A DNA stretch of 53,394 nt from an uncultured Cyclobacteriaceae bacterium (GTDB lineage Bacteria; Bacteroidota; Bacteroidia; Cytophagales; Cyclobacteriaceae). The stretch's first letter is position 1, and each line of letters opens with the position of its first letter. This document shows, piece by piece, positions 28,064 through 35,853 of this stretch. Position numbers and translations under genes: made by a program. Location: the NCBI GenBank assembly GCA_937958005.1, contig CALGOB010000116.1, forward strand, positions 1-53,394. Reading direction: 5' to 3'. Under the pieces are notes generated by a model, which saw only the letters and a list, made by a program, of their open reading frames with translations, was not told where the DNA came from and did not search any database.

Positions 28064-28986
28064 TTTCTATTTTAAAAAGTGGTATTTCCAGTACAATTCA
28101 GGGCTCTTATAGAGAAGGTTATCTTCAATATGGATTCCCTAGATCCGGTCCAGCAGATTCAATTAGTATGAGAGCTGCCAATTTTTTGGTCGGCAATAAG
28201 CCCTGGGAAAGCTGTATTGAGATGATGGCTCAAGGCCCAACCATGGAATTTGATTGTTCACTACAAATAGCGATTTGTGGTGCTGCTATGACTCCAAAAA
28301 TAAATGGTATAGAAGTTTCGCAAAATCAGAGTATTGTCGTTAAAAAAGGAGATAAACTATCTTTCAAACCATCGGCTAATGGATTGTTTGCTTATTTGGC
28401 TATAGGAGGGTCAATGGATATTCCGGAATATTTCAACAGTACATCTACTTACCTCCCAAGCAATACTGGCGGATATAAAGGAAGGCAATTAAAAGCTGGT
28501 GATAGAATAAACATGAAATACAATCACATCAACCCTCAAATAGAATTACCCAATTTCATGAAATTCATTCCTATTAATCACCTCAAAATAAGAGTATTAG
28601 CAGGTCCTGAAAGAGCGCTTTTTTCAAAGAATGATATTAAATTATTTTACAGTAATCTTTACAAGGTCTCCAGTGAAAGTAATAGAATAGGTATCAAAAC
28701 AACAACTGATAAAAAATTACAACTTAAGGATAGTGATATTATTTCTTCTGCCATACTACCTGGCACTATTCAAATTCCTTCAAATGGACTCCCTATGATT
28801 ATGATGAATGATCATCAAACTACAGGTGGCTATAAAAGAATTGCCAATGTAATTTCTCATGATCTCGATCATTTATCACAGAGTATCCCAAGATCTTTAA
28901 TTTCTTTTCGGGAAATATCTTTAGGAAAAGCCAGTGAATTGCAACTAAAAAAAGAGAACCTCATCAACAGGCTTTTCAATTTGTAG
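28060..28986 (+). CDS. pxpC: 5-oxoprolinase subunit C (biotin-dependent carboxyltransferase-like, KipA)
   Basis: 308 residues, starting in ATGA overlap with pxpB. Marks: GSYREGYLQYGFPRSGPADSISMRAANFLVGN cut into QYGFPRSGPAD and MRAANFLVGN, LAIGGSMDIP, LPSNTGGYKGRQLKAGD, and GTIQIPSNGLPMIMMNDHQTTGGYKRIA near the end. Despite the family name it needs no biotin in this complex. It ends the pxpABC unit. Confidence 0.96.
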   Translation: MISILKSGISSTIQGSYREGYLQYGFPRSGPADSISMRAANFLVGNKPWESCIEMMAQGPTMEFDCSLQIAICGAAMTPKINGIEVSQNQSIVVKKGDKLSFKPSANGLFAYLAIGGSMDIPEYFNSTSTYLPSNTGGYKGRQLKAGDRINMKYNHINPQIELPNFMKFIPINHLKIRVLAGPERALFSKNDIKLFYSNLYKVSSESNRIGIKTTTDKKLQLKDSDIISSAILPGTIQIPSNGLPMIMMNDHQTTGGYKRIANVISHDLDHLSQSIPRSLISFREISLGKASELQLKKENLINRLFNL

Positions 28987-29132
28987 AAGATTGCTTAAAG
29001 TGAGCATTCCCTATTCTGGAAACTCCAATTAGCTTACAATTGCATTTTGGCAAATCAATTCTTCACAATCGCTAAAGAGACTTTATGAAAGCATCAGCTC
29101 AGCTAAAGTTCTATACTACTAATAAAAAATTA

Positions 29133-29432
29133 CTAATTAGATTTAATTTGATCTATTAAGCCGTTTACATCATCAAGCAATGCTTCAGCTTTCTCCTTGG
29201 CATCACTGATAATTTTTTCGCCTTCCACTTTGGCTTCACTGTCAACGAGTTCTTTACCCTTTAAAAGATCATTGAGAATATCTTCAAACTTGATCCTATA
29301 TTTATCCAATTGAAAGGACAATTTATCCCTAGTATTAGATCCTTTATCTGGAGCATATAGTATTCCTAATACGCCACCAACGATTGCACCTGCTATAAAA
29401 GCTAAAAACGAATTACCACTTGATTTTGACAT
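29133..29432 (-). CDS. YtxH-domain membrane-anchored protein
   Basis: 99 residues. N-terminal hydrophobic segment about 8-25 (FLAFIAGAIVGGVLGILYAP) followed by the YtxH motif APDKGSNTRDKL and an amphipathic Lys/Glu helix. Function unknown; YtxH proteins are stress-linked envelope or general stress proteins. It follows nusB (79-base spacer that holds a hairpin). Confidence 0.8.
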   Translation of the reverse strand: MSKSSGNSFLAFIAGAIVGGVLGILYAPDKGSNTRDKLSFQLDKYRIKFEDILNDLLKGKELVDSEAKVEGEKIISDAKEKAEALLDDVNGLIDQIKSN

Positions 29433-29468
29433 AACAGTTAAAGTTAATCATAAAACTTCATTTAAAAT

Positions 29469-29508
29469 GAGTGTATGGCCTCAATAATAAACATTAAGGC
29501 CATTACTC
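29469..29508 (-). terminator. Hairpin between nusB and ytxH, possible attenuator
   Basis: GAGT...ATGGCCT and AGGCCAT...ACTC form a bulged stem of about 12 bp with a 15 nt loop just after the nusB stop. On the minus strand the following bases are CATTTTAAA, a weak T-run, so partial termination is likelier than full. Confidence 0.5.
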
Positions 29509-29511
29509 TTA

Positions 29512-30684
29512 TTATTTATTATCTATTAATCCCCTTCCACTTTTCTTGATAACACCTTCTGTTGCCAATTCCTCGGCTAAAACATCCAACACACCATTAA
29601 TAAACTGCTTACTTTTTGGTGTACTATAGTTTTTAGAAAGCTCGATATATTCATTGATACTCACCTTGGTAGGAATACTAGGGAAATTTATCATTTCTGT
29701 CAAAGCCATTTTTAAAATAATCTTATCTAATGTTGCCATCCTATCAACTTCCCAATTTTTTGCTTTTTGAGCAATCGTTTCCTCAAACTCTTTATCACGT
29801 TGAATAGTTTCTGAATACAATAATTTAAAGAACGGGATATCATCTTCATGGTTTTTATTAATCTCCATTAAAGTGTATTTCTCATCATTAGATGGATCAA
29901 AAGATTTCACTGTCTTGTTTAGTAAACTTTTGATAATTGCTTTATTTTCTGACCAATGTAAATCTTCTCCCTCCATAAAAAGCTTAATATTCTCTTTTTT
30001 GAAGGGCACATTTTTCAGCAAATAAAGGACAATTTCAAAATTTTGCTCATCAGTAGGTTCATCCAAGTTTTGATACTCTTGGAATAATTCATCATTTTTC
30101 TTGAGCTCCTTATACCAAGACTTAAGTTCTTCCTCATCTTTCTCCCAACTTACATTTTTCTTGATTACCTCTAAATCAAATGTTTTGAACTGATCAAAAG
30201 CAAGGATGTAAGGGTTTTTGTGTAAGTTATTTTTACTTTTAATAACTATGTATTTTTTAGACGCAGATTTTACTAAGTCTTTCTTATCAAGTTTAGCAAA
30301 CTCCTTTCCCAATAGTAGCAACTTTAAGTAATGATACAAAATCTTATCCAGTTCTTGCATCATGTGTTTTCTAGCGACTCCTTCGTCTTTAGAAACCATT
30401 TCATGAAATTTTGATAAGTGTTTGTTTACATTTTTCAAAATTTCCTCCGAAACAGATTCCGAGGCTTTGTTATTTGTGTTCTTAAAAAAAGCATCAAATA
30501 CGCCTAAAGCTTCTTCTTTCTCCTGCTCAAGTTTCTCCTTATCCGGCAGTTCATCTACATTAAGGTCTGGGAGATAACTTTCTACCAGCAGGTTACGCAC
30601 AACCTCCCTATTTGCTTCTTTCATCTGATGAAAAGCATAAAGTGATTGCATTGCCTTTACCCTAAGTATTCTTCTGTTAAGCAT
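29512..30684 (-). CDS. nusB: Transcription antitermination protein NusB, long Bacteroidota form
   Basis: 390 residues against about 140 in E. coli. The true NusB domain is at the C-terminus (about 270-378: FEETIAQKAKNWEVDRMATLDKIILKMALTEM, then VSINEYIELSKNYSTPKSKQFINGVLD segments in part). The N-terminal part starts with RRILRVKAMQSLYAFHQMKE, the classical start of NusB, then carries a long Lys/Glu-rich middle (about 50-265). NusB with S10 binds boxA RNA for rRNA transcription. It lies 33 bases after the leucine dehydrogenase gene. Confidence 0.92.
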   Translation of the reverse strand: MLNRRILRVKAMQSLYAFHQMKEANREVVRNLLVESYLPDLNVDELPDKEKLEQEKEEALGVFDAFFKNTNNKASESVSEEILKNVNKHLSKFHEMVSKDEGVARKHMMQELDKILYHYLKLLLLGKEFAKLDKKDLVKSASKKYIVIKSKNNLHKNPYILAFDQFKTFDLEVIKKNVSWEKDEEELKSWYKELKKNDELFQEYQNLDEPTDEQNFEIVLYLLKNVPFKKENIKLFMEGEDLHWSENKAIIKSLLNKTVKSFDPSNDEKYTLMEINKNHEDDIPFFKLLYSETIQRDKEFEETIAQKAKNWEVDRMATLDKIILKMALTEMINFPSIPTKVSINEYIELSKNYSTPKSKQFINGVLDVLAEELATEGVIKKSGRGLIDNK

Positions 30685-30717
30685 AATTATTAAAGCTTCC
30701 TGTTCCCTATTTTTTTT

Positions 30718-31818
30718 TTAGAAAGTTAGTTTTATTCTTCCTATATCTTCTATTCTCTTTTTTGCAACATTCATAGCTGCTTCTTGAGAAGTTATATTTT
30801 TCTTTTCCGCTTGATCAAGAACTTCTAGACAAACATCATAAATTTGTTCGGTCTGTGCATAGACAGAATCTCGGTTATAATTTCCTTGCTGTTCGTAATA
30901 TACATTCGTAATTCCTCCAGAATTAATCAAAAAGTCAGGCGCATATACGATCCCTTTTTCAATTAATTGACGGCCATTCCTAAGCTCATCATCTAATTGA
31001 TTGTTTGCACCACCAGCTACTATTTTGTATTTCATGTCAGGAATCGTCTGGTCATTTAAAGTAGCCCCTAACGCACAAGGTGCATAGATGTCACCATCAA
31101 AACCATAAACATCATCTTTCCCCAGTACTTTAACTGAATACTGATCGGTAACTTCTTTTATTTTGTCATCAAAAATATCAGAAATATAAACGCTTGCATT
31201 TTCTTTGACTAAACGCTCCACTAGGTAAGTTCCTACATGCCCTACTCCTTGCACAACAATTTTCTTTCCAGATAAATCATCAGTACCATATACCTTCTTA
31301 GCAGTAGCTTTCATTCCTAAATAAACACCATATGCTGTTACAGGAGATGGGTCACCGCTCCCTCCCATACTGATCGGAAGGCCAGTCACATATTTAGTTT
31401 CCATATTGACATGTTCCATGTCTCGGGTACTCATGTTTACATCTTCTGCTGTCCAGTAGATACCTCCTAAGCTTTCCACAAATTTTCCAAAACGTCTCAT
31501 TAACGCTTCGCTTTTTAATTTTTTGGCATCGCCTATGATTACTGCCTTTCCACCGCCAATGTTCAATCCTGCTATGGCATTTTTGAAGGTCATGCCCCTA
31601 GACAACCTTAATACATCTCTAATGGCTGCTTGTTCATCTGTGTAGTTCCACATACGGGTTCCACCCATTGCAGGGCCTAGCACAGTATTATGGATTCCAA
31701 TAATTGCTTTCAGGCCTGTTTCTTTGTCATGGCAAAAAGCTAATTGCTCATGCTCCAGTTCCTGCATTTGATCAAATAATGATCCTGAATTTTGAAAATT
31801 ATCTTGGGTTACTGTCAT
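30718..31818 (-). CDS. Leucine dehydrogenase (Glu/Leu/Phe/Val dehydrogenase family)
   Basis: NAD-dependent oxidative deamination of branched-chain amino acids. 366 residues: GPAMGGTRMWNY (49-59), K79 in GMTFKNAIAGLN, catalytic K91 in GGGKAVIIGD, NAD-binding GVGHVG (191-196), and GGANNQLDD plus INSGGITNVYYEQ near the end. Phenylalanine or valine preference cannot be excluded. First gene of a likely ldh-nusB-ytxH unit; a TAGTTTTG promoter element lies 65 bases upstream. Confidence 0.9.
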   Translation of the reverse strand: MTVTQDNFQNSGSLFDQMQELEHEQLAFCHDKETGLKAIIGIHNTVLGPAMGGTRMWNYTDEQAAIRDVLRLSRGMTFKNAIAGLNIGGGKAVIIGDAKKLKSEALMRRFGKFVESLGGIYWTAEDVNMSTRDMEHVNMETKYVTGLPISMGGSGDPSPVTAYGVYLGMKATAKKVYGTDDLSGKKIVVQGVGHVGTYLVERLVKENASVYISDIFDDKIKEVTDQYSVKVLGKDDVYGFDGDIYAPCALGATLNDQTIPDMKYKIVAGGANNQLDDELRNGRQLIEKGIVYAPDFLINSGGITNVYYEQQGNYNRDSVYAQTEQIYDVCLEVLDQAEKKNITSQEAAMNVAKKRIEDIGRIKLTF

Positions 31819-31882
31819 TATTTTATTTTCGCTTATTCTTGCACGTCAAAAAAAGTTGTCCTACGTTGAGGAAACAAAGTCG

Positions 31883-31890
31883 CAAAACTA
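31883..31890 (-). promoter_or_regulatory. -7 element (TAGTTTTG) for leucine dehydrogenase
   Basis: The minus strand reads TAGTTTTG, a match to TAnnTTTG. It lies 65 bases before the ATG at 31818. No TTG at -33 was found. Confidence 0.45.
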
Positions 31891-31941
31891 CTTTTTTTTA
31901 GATTAAATAACTATTTAACCTTAGGATCGTTTTAAACTGTT

Positions 31942-33726
31942 GTGAAAGATTTAGCTCATATAAATAAATACTTTTTCAAGTATAAATATCATCTTGCTTT
32001 TGGTACTCTTTTTATTATCATTGCAAACTTTTTTGGAATAGTCCCTGCTGTCATTGTAAGATACTCTTTTAATCTGATGTACAGGAGCTTAGATATCCAC
32101 CAAGCATTCTCTGGTTTTGGGTTACAAGAGGAGACTTATTCCATCTTCACATCCAGTGTTTTTATCCTAGCTGGAGTCATTATTTTATCTGCATTATTAA
32201 GAGGGATCTTTATGTTTTTCATGAGACAAACTATCATAGTTATGTCTCGACATATCGAATTTGATCTAAAAAATGAGATTTACGAGCATTATCAAAGCCT
32301 ACCGATGAGCTTTTACAGGAAAAATAATACCGGTGATTTGATGGCTAGAATATCAGAAGATGTTAACAGAGTGAGAATGTATATTGGTCCAGCAATCATG
32401 TATGGTATCAATTTATTTACTCTATTCTTGATGGTGATCCCTTTTATGTTCTCTATCAATACCAAACTAACTTTATATTCCTTAATACCTCTACCTATAT
32501 TATCAATCAGTATTTATTTTGTGAATAATATCATTAACAAACGCTCCGAACAGATTCAAAAAAGTCTGTCAAATTTATCAACACTCGTGCAAGAATCATT
32601 CTCTGGCATTAGAGTCATCAAAGCCTTTGTGCGTGAAAAAGAAATTCATAATGACTTCACAAACGCTAGTAATGAATACAGGGATAAGTCTCTAAAATTG
32701 GCTTATGTCAATGCTCTATTCTTCCCTTTAATTATGGGACTCATTGGCTTAAGTGTAATTCTCACCGTATATATTGGATCTATTGAAGTGTTAAACGGTT
32801 CTTTGAGCACAGGAGTAATTGCAGAATTTATCATTTATGTAAACATGCTGACTTGGCCTGTAACTTCCTTAGGGTGGATTACCAGTATCATCCAAAGGGC
32901 AGCTGCTTCGCAAAAAAGGGTCAATGAGTTTTTACAAACTAAAAATGACATTGTTAGTGAACAGAATATCAATCAGGAATTAAAAGGGAACATTTCATTT
33001 AACAAGGTAGGTTTTACTTATGAAGATTCTGGGATCAATGCCTTAAAAGAGATTTCTTTTTCTGTGGATCAAGGTGAATCTATTGCAATCATAGGTACTA
33101 CAGGGTCTGGCAAAAGTACTATTGCCAACTTAATAGCAAGGCTTTATGATACATCAGAGGGAAGCATTACAATTGATGGACTTAATATCAAAGACTTTAA
33201 CCTCTCATCTTTAAGAGGACAAATAGGGTATGTTCCCCAAGATGTTTTCTTATTTTCAGATTCTATTAGAAACAACATTGCATTTGGTAAATCTGATTTG
33301 AGTGAAGAAGAAGTCTTGCAGGCCGCTGCTGATGCTGACTTACTAGAAAATATTAATCATTTCCCTGAAGGTTTTGAAACTGAACTCGGAGAGCGTGGAA
33401 TCACTTTATCTGGTGGTCAAAAACAGCGGTTGTCTATTGCAAGAGCCATTGTCAATGACCCTAAAATTCTCATTTTAGATGATAGCTTATCCGCTGTAGA
33501 TACGAAAACAGAAAATACTATTTTAAATAGTATGCAGAAAATCATGAAAGGAAGGACATCTGTGATCATTTCACACAGAGTTTCTTCCGCTAAGTTAGCT
33601 GATAAAATCATCGTTTTACATGATGGTGACATCATAGAAGCAGGCACTAATGAATCTCTCCTTGCCAGTAATGGTATCTATAAAGAACTTTATGACAAGC
33701 AATTAGCCGCTGAAGAAGTGGGGTAA
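31942..33726 (+). CDS. ABC exporter half, BmrC/YheI-like (degenerate ATP site)
   Basis: 594 residues from a GTG at 31942. A six-helix exporter membrane domain (about 1-320) precedes the ATPase. Walker A is GTTGSGKST (384-392), the signature is a regular LSGGQ (489-493), and Walker B is ILILDDS, where catalytic Glu is Asp (D514). This LSGGQ plus DDSLSAVD combination is typical of the BmrC/YheI side of heterodimeric exporters. The likely partner is the gene at 42680-44440, which has the reverse pattern. Substrate unknown (drugs, lipids or peptides). The repeat copy 2 follows its stop after 30 bases. Confidence 0.92.
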   Translation: MKDLAHINKYFFKYKYHLAFGTLFIIIANFFGIVPAVIVRYSFNLMYRSLDIHQAFSGFGLQEETYSIFTSSVFILAGVIILSALLRGIFMFFMRQTIIVMSRHIEFDLKNEIYEHYQSLPMSFYRKNNTGDLMARISEDVNRVRMYIGPAIMYGINLFTLFLMVIPFMFSINTKLTLYSLIPLPILSISIYFVNNIINKRSEQIQKSLSNLSTLVQESFSGIRVIKAFVREKEIHNDFTNASNEYRDKSLKLAYVNALFFPLIMGLIGLSVILTVYIGSIEVLNGSLSTGVIAEFIIYVNMLTWPVTSLGWITSIIQRAAASQKRVNEFLQTKNDIVSEQNINQELKGNISFNKVGFTYEDSGINALKEISFSVDQGESIAIIGTTGSGKSTIANLIARLYDTSEGSITIDGLNIKDFNLSSLRGQIGYVPQDVFLFSDSIRNNIAFGKSDLSEEEVLQAAADADLLENINHFPEGFETELGERGITLSGGQKQRLSIARAIVNDPKILILDDSLSAVDTKTENTILNSMQKIMKGRTSVIISHRVSSAKLADKIIVLHDGDIIEAGTNESLLASNGIYKELYDKQLAAEEVG

Positions 33727-33756
33727 TGGTTTTCTTGAAAAGACACAGTAAAGCAC

Positions 33757-33930
33757 TTTAACCCGTTTATATTAATTCCCTTGGCCGGGCGCCCCGACTC
33801 TTCTGCGAGCGCTATAGCTTTCTCTGCGGAGGCGCTGAATCGATCATTAAATTATTGCCCATAGATACCCCCTACCCTTCTGCGAGTACCGTAGCTTTCT
33901 CGGCAGAGGTACTGGGTCGGGGTTGGTTCA
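33757..33930 (-). repeat. Dispersed intergenic repeat, copy 2 (long form with two hairpin inserts)
   Basis: About 174 bp, inverted relative to the other three copies. The ends and centre match them (GGTCGGGGTTGGTTCA, TAAATTATTGCCCATAGATA). Where the others have a two-base AA hairpin loop, this copy has inserts of about 34 bp: 33812-33836 region (CTGCGAGCGCTATAGC...GGAGGCGCTG) and 33880-33914 region (CTGCGAGTACCGTAGC...AGAGGTACTG). The inserts are homologous to each other. Each has a stem, AGCGCT/GGCGCT and AGTACC/GGTACT, which differ by compensating changes. No coding content. Confidence 0.88.
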
Positions 33931-34624
33931 TTTCACGTTAAACCAACACCCTACGCAATAAACAATTGATTCTCATTGATTTATGTGTGAATTCTTTGGG
34001 GATCTCATAACCCAAGTTTGAGGAACAGTAATTTTGAAAACTAAAATCAATTGTTTTGATTGCTTGACAGTTATTCCTAGACACAATTAAGTCCCTGGTT
34101 GGACATCTCGAATTTTTCGGGTTAAATCTTCACAAAATAAAATTTCACTAAAAAGAGATTATCAGGACCTATTTTGTATACCCTTAAGCTACTAGTGAAA
34201 ACCAGTAATGGCATCTACAGCGTATTGACCTAACAGTGTTTTATTCCTTAATACATCTCTCCTGATAAGATCTATTGAAGAACCTAAATATCAATTTTTT
34301 TGCATTTTCTATTTGTTTTAGTATCAATAGTAACAGGAAATGTATCTATAAACCAAAATTATTCCATACTGGATTCTTTATACATCTAGATCACCAATGA
34401 ATGTTTCAAAGCCCTGATGCTCAAGATCAGGTTTTTACATTTCTATCAGCATGCAGCAAGGGAACATATTACTATTATCTACATAGGCTGGGTAGCTACT
34501 TGATAAAGTTAGCTAGCATATGTTACTTTTATAATGTCTTCGAATACGGATTAAAAATTAAATACTAACCTTATAGAAAGGATGCTAATCAAACATACTG
34601 AAATAACAAGCCAAAATCATCAAT
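33931..34624. other. About 690 bp without a recognisable gene
   Basis: AT-rich, with stops in every frame. It could be a decayed gene or an RNA-producing region; no family resemblance was seen. A hairpin with T-run at 34413-34436 is the only structured signal. Confidence 0.4.
34413..34436 (+). terminator. Orphan terminator-like hairpin
   Basis: CCTGAT and ATCAGG (6 bp, 7 nt loop) followed by five T on the plus strand. No gene ends nearby on that strand; the exporter half stops 690 bases earlier. It might end an unannotated small RNA or be a chance hairpin. Confidence 0.35.
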
Positions 34625-34651
34625 AAAAAAAGCGTGAAGACACACTTCATG
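34625..34651 (-). terminator. Terminator of the sigma factor/membrane protein pair
   Basis: Minus strand: CATGAAG-TGTGT-CTTCACG stem (one A-C mismatch) followed by seven T, about 24 bases after the membrane protein stop. Confidence 0.6.
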
Positions 34652-34674
34652 TCATCGTTTTTACATCTTAAAAT

Positions 34675-35235
34675 TTATTTTTCAATCTCTTTTAAAAGTG
34701 TCTTCAATGATTGTATGCGTTTGACATAGATTAACCAAACATAGGCTATAATAATAACATTAATTACTACTAACAAAATAAATAATAAAGTTGAATCCTT
34801 TGAAAACAGCCATTCCACCCATCCTTTGTCATCCCAAAGTAAGAATTTCATGATGACAACCATAAATAGATCAACAAACAGAAGGACTGTTAAATACATA
34901 ATAACAAAGGCCCTAAAAACCTTAATGGAACTTACTAAAAAGGATTTTATATTCTCAAACAGTTCTAATTTTTTTAACCTACCCAATGTTAAAACATTTA
35001 AAATTGTCCCAATAAATACGTTTAAACCCATCAGGATGATCAATTCCATTTTAAGGTAATCATGTAAAAATAAAAAAGGAACTATTAAAACCCACGCAAT
35101 AAGCATCTCCAGTCGCAGAACTTTTCGGAAGCTATCTACTTCTGATTTCGATTTCAGGTTAACTATTGCTTCTACATCCTCTTCTTCTAAAGGCTTTTCA
35201 GGAATTTTATCCCACATTTCTTGCAAGTCGCTCAT
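34675..35235 (-). CDS. Four-segment membrane protein, candidate anti-sigma partner
   Basis: 186 residues from ATG 35235 (a TTG at 35238 is also in frame). The N-terminal 45 residues are charged and cytoplasmic (LQEMWDKIPEKPLEEEDVEAIV). They are followed by four hydrophobic segments (about 45-62, 65-85, 105-130, 148-168). The start overlaps the end of the sigma factor by 29 bases, the arrangement of sigma/anti-sigma pairs. No HxxxCxxC zinc anti-sigma motif is present, and I do not recognise the family; the anti-sigma role is inferred from position and topology. Confidence 0.75.
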   Translation of the reverse strand: MSDLQEMWDKIPEKPLEEEDVEAIVNLKSKSEVDSFRKVLRLEMLIAWVLIVPFLFLHDYLKMELIILMGLNVFIGTILNVLTLGRLKKLELFENIKSFLVSSIKVFRAFVIMYLTVLLFVDLFMVVIMKFLLWDDKGWVEWLFSKDSTLLFILLVVINVIIIAYVWLIYVKRIQSLKTLLKEIEK

Positions 35236-35737
35236 CAACTATTTCTTTTAATTTTTTTTTAATTCTATTCACTTTCACCCCAACATTGGAAACACTCAAC
35301 CCTACCACCTCAGCAATCACTGCATGTTCCTTCTTTTCAAGGTAGAGCATTATAATGGCACGATCTGTTGGTTTCAATAAGGCAATTGATTCGTATAAAA
35401 CCTGTACAGGGCTATCATCTTTAAAATAATCATGTTGTTTATCCGCTATTTTTCTAATCAAAATCCTATCAGTAGGATGATCTACCCTCTTCTTTCTTTT
35501 ACTTAAGTTGTATAAACATACATTTAAGGTCAATCGGTAAACCCATGTTCCTGATTTAGACTTGCCCTCAAAACGATCAATTGATTTCCAAAGTTGATAA
35601 CCTACTTCCTGTACATTATCTTCAAAATCTTCTAATGAATCAGAATAGCCTCTACACAACTTTTGAATGATGCCTGTATGTTCCTCTAGAAAGATATTAA
35701 AGCGTACTTGCTTTTCTTGTTCAGTCATTAAATTCAT
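35207..35737 (-). CDS. ECF-family RNA polymerase sigma factor
   Basis: 176 residues. Sigma region 2 lies about 20-95 (DFEDNVQEVGYQLWKSIDRFEGKSKSGTWVYRLTLNVCLYNLSKR in part) and region 4 about 118-170 (LKPTDRAIIMLYLEKKEHAVIAEVVGLSVSNVGVKVNRIKKKLKE in part). Such factors direct envelope-stress or nutrient responses. Start ATG 35737; an ATG at 35728 (MTEQEK) is an alternative. It shares a divergent region with the secreted amidohydrolase, where a perfect 10 bp dyad lies. Confidence 0.92.
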   Translation of the reverse strand: MNLMTEQEKQVRFNIFLEEHTGIIQKLCRGYSDSLEDFEDNVQEVGYQLWKSIDRFEGKSKSGTWVYRLTLNVCLYNLSKRKKRVDHPTDRILIRKIADKQHDYFKDDSPVQVLYESIALLKPTDRAIIMLYLEKKEHAVIAEVVGLSVSNVGVKVNRIKKKLKEIVDERLARNVG

Positions 35738-35771
35738 CTACTATTCTTCTAATTAGTAACAGAACATCTTC

Positions 35772-35813
35772 ATTCTTTACAAAAAGAAAATATTTTTTTC
35801 CGATGTAAAGAAT
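35772..35813. promoter_or_regulatory. 10 bp dyad between sigma factor and amidohydrolase: candidate divergent sigma target sites
   Basis: ATTCTTTACA at 35772-35781 and TGTAAAGAAT at 35804-35813 are exact complements, 22 bp apart. Read outward on each strand they give TGTAAAGAAT, 41 bases before the amidohydrolase ATG and 35 bases before the sigma ATG. TGTAA-type elements are common -35 sites of Bacteroidota ECF factors, so this may be an autoregulated divergent promoter. A repressor operator is the alternative. Confidence 0.5.
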
Positions 35814-35853
35814 CCAGCCATTTCATCACTAATCAAATCAAATAAGAAAGTAA

